From positions 277,965 to 341,964 of the forward strand of contig NZ_KQ960952.1 in the NCBI RefSeq assembly GCF_001553405.1: 64,000 nucleotides of DNA. The letters run 5' to 3'. This stretch comes from Megasphaera hutchinsoni. GTDB lineage: Bacteria > Bacillota > Negativicutes > Veillonellales > Megasphaeraceae. The notes under the pieces were generated by a model. That model saw only the letters and a program-made list of their open reading frames with translations, ran no database searches and had not been told where the DNA came from. The position numbers were made by a program, and so were the translations under genes. Position 1 is the stretch's first letter. Each line of letters begins with the position of its first letter. This document shows, in pieces, positions 1 through 7,448 of this stretch.

Positions 1-67
1 ATATATCTTATATAATTATTGCTTAATATATATGGTACTGAAAAAGAATCCTTCTGTCAAGATAAGC

Positions 68-1525
68 TTACACTAAGCCACTGTTCATTAAGCGCGTCAC
101 AACCTTATCATGCCCCATCAAGGAAATAATAACATCTAAATCAGGACCATGCATATTACCTGTTAAAGCGACACGAATAGGCATATATACAAATTTTCCT
201 TTCACGCCTATTTCTTTTTGAATCTTTTTAAATAAAGGGCGTACCGTATCAGCCGTTATTACTTCTAAGTCTGTATATTCTTTTTTAAACATACGCAATA
301 CATCTGCTGCTGAAGGTTCTCGTAAAACCGCTGCCGCTTCTTCATTTTCCGGCTCATATTCATCAGTAAAAAAGATACGTGCCGCCTCTACGACTTGTGC
401 TCCAAATTGAATGTGATTTCTCAGTGCACTTACCATCGCTTTTAACCAATCATGCTGTGTTTTAACCATATCATCATTGACATATCCCACTTTTTGTAAA
501 TGTGGTAAGCACAATGTCAATAACTGTTCTTCATCCAACCCCTTCATATAATGAAAATTAATCCAATTCAATTTTTCAATATCAAAAACGGCCGGATTTT
601 TAGCTACTCGCTCTAAAGAAAATTGCTGAATCAATTCTTGTTGACTTAAAATCTCGTTTTCCCCTTCTGGCGTCCATCCTAATAATCCTAAGAAATTAAA
701 AATAGCTTCTGGTAAATATCCTAAATCGCGATATTGTTGAACCGATGTCGCACCATGACGTTTACTCATTTTTTTCTTATCCGCACCTAATATCAACGAA
801 ACATGTGCAAACGTAGGTGGTGTAAAACCTAAAGCATGGTATAAAACTAATTGTCGCGGCGTATTAGAAAGATGTTCTTCCGCCCGAATAACATGTGTAA
901 TCTTCATTAATGCATCATCTAAAACAACGCAGTAATTATAAACAGGAATACCATCTGATTTTACAATAACAAAATCACCAATTTGATTAGAGTCAAATTC
1001 AACATGCCCTCGTACTATATCGTCAATAGCTAAAATTTCATTACACGGCGTTTTAATACGAATAACATACGGTCTACCTTCTTTTAAATATTGATCGATC
1101 GTTTCTTTTGGCAACTGTCGACAGGTTCCCTCATATTTAGGTGTTTCACCCTTGGCTAATTGATCTTGTTTTTGCTTTTCTAAGGTTTCCGTGTCACAAA
1201 AACAGTAATACGCTTTTCCTTCTGCTAATAACTTATCTGTATACTGTTTGTATAAATCCAACCGTTCTGTTTGCCTGTATGGGCCATAATCGCCCCCTAT
1301 ATCAATACCTTCATCCCAATTAATATGGAGCCAACGTAACGCTTCTTTTATATTATCTTCCGATTCTTTAGTCGAACGTTTTCTATCAGTATCTTCAATA
1401 CGAACAATAAAATCTCCCTGTGTATGTTTTGCTATTAAATAATTAAATAACGCAGAACGAGCACCACCTATATGAAATGGTCCGGTTGGACTCGGTGCAA
1501 ATCGAACTCGAATTTTATTAGCCAT
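68..1525 (-). CDS. gltX: Glutamyl-tRNA synthetase
   Basis: Cytoplasmic class I aminoacyl-tRNA synthetase that charges tRNA-Glu (and possibly tRNA-Gln where GatCAB is used). The 485-residue length is normal for the family. The N-terminus carries the ATP-binding PSPTGPFHIGG signature, and KMSKR follows about residue 255 (DKKKMSKRHG). The Cys residues in YYCFCD and YEGTCR match the zinc-binding insert of many bacterial GltX. An AGGAGG site lies just upstream of the ATG. It is the last recognised gene of the ctsR-to-gltX block, 16 nt after ispDF. No convincing terminator is visible in the 67 bases beyond it. Confidence 0.97.
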   Translation of the reverse strand: MANKIRVRFAPSPTGPFHIGGARSALFNYLIAKHTQGDFIVRIEDTDRKRSTKESEDNIKEALRWLHINWDEGIDIGGDYGPYRQTERLDLYKQYTDKLLAEGKAYYCFCDTETLEKQKQDQLAKGETPKYEGTCRQLPKETIDQYLKEGRPYVIRIKTPCNEILAIDDIVRGHVEFDSNQIGDFVIVKSDGIPVYNYCVVLDDALMKITHVIRAEEHLSNTPRQLVLYHALGFTPPTFAHVSLILGADKKKMSKRHGATSVQQYRDLGYLPEAIFNFLGLLGWTPEGENEILSQQELIQQFSLERVAKNPAVFDIEKLNWINFHYMKGLDEEQLLTLCLPHLQKVGYVNDDMVKTQHDWLKAMVSALRNHIQFGAQVVEAARIFFTDEYEPENEEAAAVLREPSAADVLRMFKKEYTDLEVITADTVRPLFKKIQKEIGVKGKFVYMPIRVALTGNMHGPDLDVIISLMGHDKVVTRLMNSGLV

Positions 1526-1541
1526 TATAATTCCTCCTATA

Positions 1542-2732
1542 TTACTTCATGTTATGTTTTATTATCATTGCTACCGCTTGTGCAGCCATTCCCTCTTCCC
1601 TACCGACAAACCCCAAATGTTCTGTCGTCGTTGCTTTTATAGATATCGCCGTTTTATCAATACGTAATGCAATAGCTATACGTTCTATCATTTGCGGGAT
1701 ATATGATTTTAATTTAGGTCTTTGTGCTAAGAGCATGACATCAATGTTATGAATACAATAGCCACCTGTAGAAATAATCTCTCTTACTTTTTCTAATAAA
1801 AGTAAACTAGAAATTCCTTTTAATGTTTGATCCGTATCGGGAAAATACGTTCCAATATCCGCTAATCCCGCAGCTCCTAATAAAGCATCCATTACGGCAT
1901 GCACTAATACATCCGCATCCGAATGACCAGCTAATCCGTGCGAAAAAGGAATAGAAACACCCCCAAGTATTAACTTTTTTCCTTCCACCAACGGATGCAC
2001 ATCATATCCTATGCCTATACGTGGAATTGATTTGCATGGTACCGACGCTTCCAATATAGTGATATCTTCTCGTGTCGTAACCTTGAGATTTCGTTCATCT
2101 CCAGGCAAAACGATAATTTTTTTACCCATTGCCTCTACCAGTGAAGCATCATCTGTTCCTGATAGATGATGCTTTCTAGCATACTGATGAGCCTGTAATA
2201 AAGTATGACGTTGAAATATTTGCGGCGTTTGAGCTGCAATAAGTTGACTGCGCTTTAACGTTTGTATTTCCTGCGTACCATACAATTCTGTATGAGAAAC
2301 CTGTTTAATCGTATCTTTAACAGGAATAGCATAAATCGCAGCTTCCGCCTGTTCCATTACAGGCACGGCTCGATCAAAATATTCGGGACCAGCCATCGGT
2401 CTTGAACCATCATGAACCATAACGATATCCATCGCTTCACTCGTTGCCAATAAGCCTTGATAAACCGAATCTTCTCTTTCTTTACCACCTAATACATATC
2501 TCACTATTTGCCGTGGATGTAATTCATGCACCATTTTTTTTATATCAGCATAATCACATTCTGCATAGACAATAATTACCTCGGTTACTAAGGTTGCCTG
2601 AAAAACATGACTCAATGTATGTTGTAATACTGGTTTTCCCCATAAAGGAAAAAACAATTTATTTCGCTTATATCCAAAACGACTTCCCGAACCAGCCGCC
2701 ACTACAATCACCGCTACATTCAATAATGTCAC
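1542..2732 (-). CDS. ispDF: Bifunctional IspD/IspF (MEP isoprenoid pathway)
   Basis: A fusion of two MEP-pathway enzymes. Residues about 1-230 are IspD (CTP:2-C-methylerythritol-4-phosphate cytidylyltransferase), with the VVAAGSGSRFG nucleotide loop. Residues about 235-396 are IspF (MEcPP synthase), with GYDVHPL and the metal-binding HSDADVLVHAVMDALLG motif. The two are separate adjacent genes in Bacillus. The start is GTG, directly abutting the TAG stop of the upstream PIN/TRAM gene, with GGAAG as a modest ribosome site. dxr and ispG of the same pathway lie in the 26-29 kb operon, so much of the MEP route is in this window. Confidence 0.96.
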   Translation of the reverse strand: MTLLNVAVIVVAAGSGSRFGYKRNKLFFPLWGKPVLQHTLSHVFQATLVTEVIIVYAECDYADIKKMVHELHPRQIVRYVLGGKEREDSVYQGLLATSEAMDIVMVHDGSRPMAGPEYFDRAVPVMEQAEAAIYAIPVKDTIKQVSHTELYGTQEIQTLKRSQLIAAQTPQIFQRHTLLQAHQYARKHHLSGTDDASLVEAMGKKIIVLPGDERNLKVTTREDITILEASVPCKSIPRIGIGYDVHPLVEGKKLILGGVSIPFSHGLAGHSDADVLVHAVMDALLGAAGLADIGTYFPDTDQTLKGISSLLLLEKVREIISTGGYCIHNIDVMLLAQRPKLKSYIPQMIERIAIALRIDKTAISIKATTTEHLGFVGREEGMAAQAVAMIIKHNMK

Positions 2733-3884
2733 CTACGCTTCCAATACCTTTACAAAAATCATCCGACCTGCGGCCGTTTGCAGAACCGATGTCACCACAA
2801 CACCAATTGTTTTACCAATATAGGGTTCACCATTTTCTACAACAATCATCGTTCCATCGTCTAAATAAGCAACCCCTTGCATCGACTCTTTACCCGCCTT
2901 AACTACGTAAACATACATGTTTTCTCCAGGAATACAGGCTGTTTTTAAGGCATTAGATAAAGCATTAATATTTAATACAACAACACCTTGCAAAGCGGCT
3001 ACTTTATTTAAATTATAGTCATTCGTAACCACCTTTACTTGTAATTTTTTGCCAAGCCGCACTAATTTAGAATCGACCCCTTGAATATCATCAAAATCAT
3101 CATTTAAAATACGTATTTCTACATGCTTATCTTCTTGCATTTTTTTTAAAATATCTAAGCCTCGTCTTCCTCTAATACGTTTTAATGAATCCGATGAATC
3201 TGCAATTAATTGGAGTTCTTCTAAGACAAAAACAGGCACCAATATCGGTCCCTCAATAAAACCGGTACTACAAATTTCTGCAATCCTTCCATCAATAATA
3301 GCACTTGTATCCAGTAATTTTCCTGAACTTACTATGGTTTTATCTTTAGTATTATCGCGACCTTGTCGACCCATACGAAAATTCATAATTGCACCCGATA
3401 TATCCGTTTTTTTCTTCAAAAAAACACTAACTCCCGCATAGCCAAAAATCACACTAAATACAATAGGTCCATACGCACCAATGAGAGGCAGGCGATAAAA
3501 AGTAAGTCCAACTAAATTAGCAATAATAAGTCCAAAAAGCAATCCCAAAGTTCCAATAACTAAATCCTGCCCTTCAAAATCACCGACACTAAGTTCAATA
3601 CGATGAATAGAACGCCAAATAAGACGAATTAAAAAAGGAGAAAACAAAAAGCCAATGATGCTACCTATTATAGCCCCCAACACATAAATGGCAGCTTTAG
3701 CAAGAGTAGTACCAAAAATACTACCATTAAACCAATCAACTTCCACTTCTTGATCAAAAAAAGAGGAGCCAATAAAACGATCAGCCAATAATACAAAAAT
3801 AACAGCAAAAATTAATACCATGATCCCTTTCATGATATTATCAGCAATAATTTTACTGTTAAATTTCCTGGAGTTACGTGGCAT
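2733..3884 (-). CDS. PIN/TRAM-domain membrane protein (YacL family)
   Basis: About 383 residues. Four hydrophobic segments in the first ~160 residues anchor the protein in the membrane. They are followed by a PIN-type nuclease-like domain starting KLLDTSAIIDGR, with acidic residues (DTS, EEL, ND) at the expected positions. A C-terminal TRAM RNA-binding-like domain follows (PGENMYVYVVKAGKE onward). The family matches B. subtilis YacL, whose role is poorly defined. I chose the ATG at 3884 because AAGGAG sits six bases upstream; a GTG at 3926 would add 14 residues. It lies between radA and ispDF, as in Bacillus, but disA, usual between radA and yacL, is absent. Confidence 0.9.
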   Translation of the reverse strand: MPRNSRKFNSKIIADNIMKGIMVLIFAVIFVLLADRFIGSSFFDQEVEVDWFNGSIFGTTLAKAAIYVLGAIIGSIIGFLFSPFLIRLIWRSIHRIELSVGDFEGQDLVIGTLGLLFGLIIANLVGLTFYRLPLIGAYGPIVFSVIFGYAGVSVFLKKKTDISGAIMNFRMGRQGRDNTKDKTIVSSGKLLDTSAIIDGRIAEICSTGFIEGPILVPVFVLEELQLIADSSDSLKRIRGRRGLDILKKMQEDKHVEIRILNDDFDDIQGVDSKLVRLGKKLQVKVVTNDYNLNKVAALQGVVVLNINALSNALKTACIPGENMYVYVVKAGKESMQGVAYLDDGTMIVVENGEPYIGKTIGVVVTSVLQTAAGRMIFVKVLEA

Positions 3885-3976
3885 AATCTCCTTTTCGTTT
3901 CGTTTTTTTTGATGCATAAATCTCACATCCTGACTTTAAAAATCATGATCCATCATGTATCCTATCTTCTTTCATC

Positions 3977-5356
3977 CTATTCCGATGAAAAAGCAATTTG
4001 TACTGCTTCCTGAATTGTTTTTACTGTATGTATTTTGCAAGAGGAAACGCCTTGTTTCATTATGTCATCTCTATTGCCATATGGCAAAATATAAGTCGTA
4101 AATCCTAAGGTTATACCTTCTTGTATACGTCGTAATACATGTGGAATACGTCGAATATCTCCCGTTAACCCCACTTCTCCCATGACGACTGTATTTCTAT
4201 CTAAAGGAGTATCCCGTAAGGCTGAATAAATAGACATCAATGTTGCCAAATCGGCAGCTGTTTCCGATATTTTTAAACCACCTACCATATTAACATAAAC
4301 ATCATAAGAACCCAACCGTAAACCCAATTGTTTTTCTAATACCGCTAACAAAATAATCAACCGATTATAGTCCATGCCTGAAGCCGTTCGCCTCGGTACG
4401 GAAAAAATAGAGTGTGTCGTTAACGCCTGAATTTCACAAAGCAAAGGTCGCACACCATCCATTACAGCCGTAATGACTGCCCCTGGATACACTTGTGTCC
4501 GTTCTGCTAATAATAACTGCGAAGGATTACGCACTTCTTGTAACCCCTTTTCCGTCATCGTAAATAATCCTGATTCACTAGTAGAGCCAAACCTATTCTT
4601 AATTCCCCGTAAAACTCGAAATTGATAATTTTTTTCCCCCTCAAAATGTAATACCACATCCACCATATGTTCCATAACCCGTGGACCTGCAATCGTACCT
4701 TCTTTCGTCACATGACCAATAACCAATACCGAAATATTTTCCGTCTTGGCAAATCCCATTAACTTTACAGTGCACTCTCGAATTTGACTTAAACTTCCAG
4801 GTGCACCTTCACAATCTTCAGTATACATCGTTTGAATAGAATCTACAATAAGCAGAGCCGGTCGTAAACGTATCGCCATTTGTAAAATCATATCTAGCGA
4901 TATATCCGATTGTACCATAATCGCTGACGATGTTATACCTAAACGTTCTGCCCGCAATTTAATTTGCCCCGCTGATTCTTCTCCAGAACTGTACATTACC
5001 TTTCCTTTATTAGCCACAGATGCAGCCATTTGCAACACTAACGTTGACTTACCAATACCAGGATCACCGCTTAATAAAATTAATGATCCCGGGACAATAC
5101 CGCCGCCTAAAACACGATCTAATTCAGCAATACCTATTTCCATACGTATAAGTGAAGCCATTTCAATATCACTCAATGAACATAATTTAGCACTCGTACC
5201 ATGACGCGGCAATACCTGTCGCGAAGAAGTATTCCTAGAAGGCACAGGTGCTTCTTCTAAGGTATTCCAATTTCCGCACTGCGGACATTTACCAAACCAC
5301 CGACTACTAATACTACCGCATTCGGTACATACAAATTGTGTTTTTACTTTTCGCAT
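3977..5356 (-). CDS. radA: DNA repair protein RadA
   Basis: A 459-residue RecA-like ATPase (Sms/RadA) that drives branch migration in recombinational repair. Visible parts in order: an N-terminal four-cysteine zinc finger (CTECG and CPQCG), Walker A GDPGIGKST, the family-specific KNRFG motif (GIKNRFGST), and a C-terminal Lon-protease-like domain (VNMVGGLKI, GEVGLTGDIR) without evident protease function. Length is typical. It starts 10 nt below the mcsB stop and is probably co-transcribed. In Bacillus clpC normally lies between mcsB and radA; here nothing does. Confidence 0.97.
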   Translation of the reverse strand: MRKVKTQFVCTECGSISSRWFGKCPQCGNWNTLEEAPVPSRNTSSRQVLPRHGTSAKLCSLSDIEMASLIRMEIGIAELDRVLGGGIVPGSLILLSGDPGIGKSTLVLQMAASVANKGKVMYSSGEESAGQIKLRAERLGITSSAIMVQSDISLDMILQMAIRLRPALLIVDSIQTMYTEDCEGAPGSLSQIRECTVKLMGFAKTENISVLVIGHVTKEGTIAGPRVMEHMVDVVLHFEGEKNYQFRVLRGIKNRFGSTSESGLFTMTEKGLQEVRNPSQLLLAERTQVYPGAVITAVMDGVRPLLCEIQALTTHSIFSVPRRTASGMDYNRLIILLAVLEKQLGLRLGSYDVYVNMVGGLKISETAADLATLMSIYSALRDTPLDRNTVVMGEVGLTGDIRRIPHVLRRIQEGITLGFTTYILPYGNRDDIMKQGVSSCKIHTVKTIQEAVQIAFSSE

Positions 5357-5366
5357 AATTCTATCC

Positions 5367-6410
5367 CTATACCTTATATTTTTCTAATGCTTTTTGTACA
5401 AAAGCTGCCCTATTTATCTCGATAGAAGTGCACTTATTCTTCGTCATTACATCAGCGATATCTGCATCACGTGCGGCAAAAAACAATTGGTCACATGCAA
5501 TTAGCGGAAGGGCGATATACCGAGAGGCCACAGCCCATCGTAATTGGCTCCATAAACGCATACATTCTAACCGATTAAGCATATAAGCATACGAAAGAAT
5601 CGCATAAGCACGCTTCCCCATATCGATAAAAGCAGCTTGATTCTCTTCTATATATTGCAAACGGCATTGTCGTTCTTCATTTACAATACGTTGCACTACT
5701 TTGAATATTCGCTCCATTATATCCTGTTCTGTCACACCTAAAGTCACTTGATTTGTTAATTGAAAAATATGTGTTTCTGGTGTTACATCTCGTTGTAGCA
5801 AAAATCCTTCATTGGTAATAAAAGGGATAAGATAACGTAACCGCTGTTGTTGTACTATACCAGGTAAATGTAACAAGATATTAATTTTTAAGCCCGTTCC
5901 CAACAGTGCGGGCGAAGCCGTTATATATCCCAATTTACGATGAAAAGCAACTGGTAACACCGCTTCTAAGGCATCATCACAAGCATTAGCCCGTTGCCAA
6001 AGTGGCTTAAGGGAAAACCCTGTACAAGCTGTATTAATCTGTATATGATCGGTTCCATTAAGTTGCAATTGTAATGCCCCATCAGCAGAAATTGCGAGTC
6101 CCGTATACTTTCTATTGGTCATTTCAGCCGTTATCCAATGCCAAGAAACAAACCATTCTTTTTCTTTTGCCGTAAGCGAATCAATATCAATCCATTGTAA
6201 ACAATAAAATTCCGTTTCACGTGCAAGATATAGAGCTTGCTTAATATCTTGATAAACCTTCGATAAGACCTCTGCCGTTGCAACTAAGGGAAACGCATAC
6301 GAACGTATATTTCGATGAATATGAACTCTGCTTTCAAGCACGACATCATACGCCGCTTGAGCATGTTCTTGCCATGACGCAAACATATCCTGAAATCGTT
6401 GGTTTCCCAT
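5367..6410 (-). CDS. mcsB: McsB-like protein arginine kinase homolog, probably catalytically impaired
   Basis: Collinear with McsB of the phosphagen kinase fold, 347 residues. In Bacillus and Geobacillus McsB phosphorylates arginines to mark proteins for ClpCP. Several hallmark residues differ here. The NEEDH catalytic-Glu motif reads NGTDH (residues 118-122). The CPTNVGTGLR motif reads SPALLGTGLK (166-175), so the position of the Bacillus Cys167 is Ser. SSRIRLAR reads ESRVHIHR (26-33). The C-terminal RD phospho-arginine pocket (RDIRRAA) reads IEINRAA. The FQLTNQVTLG strand and overall fold motifs remain. It begins 2 nt after mcsA. I infer a pseudokinase or strongly altered enzyme; residue numbering of the reference is from memory. 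Confidence 0.85.
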   Translation of the reverse strand: MGNQRFQDMFASWQEHAQAAYDVVLESRVHIHRNIRSYAFPLVATAEVLSKVYQDIKQALYLARETEFYCLQWIDIDSLTAKEKEWFVSWHWITAEMTNRKYTGLAISADGALQLQLNGTDHIQINTACTGFSLKPLWQRANACDDALEAVLPVAFHRKLGYITASPALLGTGLKINILLHLPGIVQQQRLRYLIPFITNEGFLLQRDVTPETHIFQLTNQVTLGVTEQDIMERIFKVVQRIVNEERQCRLQYIEENQAAFIDMGKRAYAILSYAYMLNRLECMRLWSQLRWAVASRYIALPLIACDQLFFAARDADIADVMTKNKCTSIEINRAAFVQKALEKYKV

Positions 6411-6412
6411 TT

Positions 6413-6862
6413 CTATTTCCCAATCCCTTCGTCTAAACTATCAATGAGTTGCCGAAGATGTGCTTCTTCTTTTTGGTTATGATTTACTACCGCTTGGGCT
6501 AAATGTTGCTGTAATTGTCGTACTTTTTGTGCAGTAGAAAAAACGCCATGTCCTCGATTAGGTACTTTTCCCATATGTCTTTCTCCTTCTTGTATGCGTC
6601 GTACTAGTGCTGCAATGTGTGAAGAAAACGTTTCATAGCATACAGCACAACCAAACATTCCCTTTTTTTGAAACGACTCAAAGGTAGTGCCACAAAAAGG
6701 ACAAGCTATATGCTCCTCTCTATTATCGACTTGTTCCATATCTTCACTAGAATCATCGTTCCATGACAATAAAGAGATTTCTTGTGTGCTTTCTTTTACC
6801 GCTTTCTTGTCTCCTTTTAAAAGTGTCAGTGCTGGAAGTATTTTATAACTATCATCTTTCAT
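6413..6862 (-). CDS. mcsA: McsA-like protein with a single zinc finger
   Basis: McsA is the zinc-binding activator and adaptor of McsB. This 149-residue protein has only one CxxC pair set (C54/C57 and C72/C75; CPFC and CAVC), followed by the conserved HMGKVPNRG segment and a C-terminal UVR-like helix. Bacillus McsA is about 180 residues with two such fingers; here the first ~50 residues are Cys-free and acidic. GAGGAAATGAT precedes the ATG. It lies between ctsR and mcsB with 2-14 nt gaps, clearly one operon. Confidence 0.88.
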   Translation of the reverse strand: MKDDSYKILPALTLLKGDKKAVKESTQEISLLSWNDDSSEDMEQVDNREEHIACPFCGTTFESFQKKGMFGCAVCYETFSSHIAALVRRIQEGERHMGKVPNRGHGVFSTAQKVRQLQQHLAQAVVNHNQKEEAHLRQLIDSLDEGIGK

Positions 6863-6876
6863 ATCATTTCCTCGGT

Positions 6877-7323
6877 TTATATATGTTCTAAAATACGACT
6901 AACAACCGCTAATCGCTGTTGTTCATCATCGACCTCCGCAAATAAGGCCGTAAAGGTATGATGCAATAATACGGCGTCACGGTTGGTAATGCGTTTTTGT
7001 TTTAATAGACGAAACAATACTCGATCTAGATCTTGCAACCGAATTGAAATAACGGGCATTTGTTCTGATACAACAACAGGAGAGTGCTCCGTTTTTTTAT
7101 TTCTCATCTTCGCAATACGTACAAAACCTCCCGATCCTCGTCTTGATTCCACGTGATACCCTTTCGCATTAGAAAAACGAGTGCTTAAAACATAACTAAT
7201 TTGAGAAGGTGCACATTGTAATTCATCTGCTAATTCATTTCGTTTTAAAATAACATTTTCTTTTTCTTCTTTTAATAATTTATGCAAAATTAATTTCTCT
7301 ATTTCGTCTGCTAATACACTCAT
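6877..7323 (-). CDS. ctsR: Heat-shock repressor CtsR
   Basis: About 148 residues. The N-terminal winged-helix DNA-binding domain has the characteristic glycine-rich wing (ESRRGSGGFVRI; usually RGGGG), and the C-terminal dimerisation domain is present. CtsR represses clp and other protein-quality genes in Firmicutes. I chose ATG 7323 because AGGTGAT, a strong match to the anti-Shine-Dalgarno sequence, lies four bases before it; a GTG at 7332 overlaps that site. It is the first gene of the block ending at gltX and is preceded by a sigma-A promoter whose spacer contains a heptad repeat resembling a CtsR box. Confidence 0.93.
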   Translation of the reverse strand: MSVLADEIEKLILHKLLKEEKENVILKRNELADELQCAPSQISYVLSTRFSNAKGYHVESRRGSGGFVRIAKMRNKKTEHSPVVVSEQMPVISIRLQDLDRVLFRLLKQKRITNRDAVLLHHTFTALFAEVDDEQQRLAVVSRILEHI

Positions 7324-7370
7324 GTCTATCACCTACATTCTGCATATTGAAATGGTTATTCTCACGTCTT

Positions 7371-7399
7371 ATTATATTAGACTTTTTGACTTTTTGCAA
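7371..7399 (-). promoter_or_regulatory. ctsR operon promoter with CtsR-like heptads
   Basis: On the minus strand TTGCAA, a 17-nt spacer and TATAAT form a good sigma-A promoter. The spacer and -10 region hold AGTCAAA-A-AGTCTAA, two heptads resembling the CtsR half-site RGTCAAA but with a 1-nt rather than the usual 3-nt gap. Autoregulation is inferred. Confidence 0.7.
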
Positions 7400-7427
7400 C
7401 AAAAATAGCTCTACAACGAAAGAGCTA
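7400..7427 (-). terminator. Rho-independent terminator after metH
   Basis: Minus-strand stem TAGCTCT/AGAGCTA with an 8-nt loop followed by TTTTTG. It lies 22 nt past the metH stop and immediately upstream of the ctsR promoter, separating the two operons. Confidence 0.85.
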
Positions 7428-7448
7428 CTTTCCTTGTAAAGCTACTAC

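Noticed and set aside
1-67. TTGACA on the minus strand at about 55-60 downstream of gltX
   Set aside because: At 17 nt the -10 is TACCAT, which is poor, and the gene it would serve lies outside the window.
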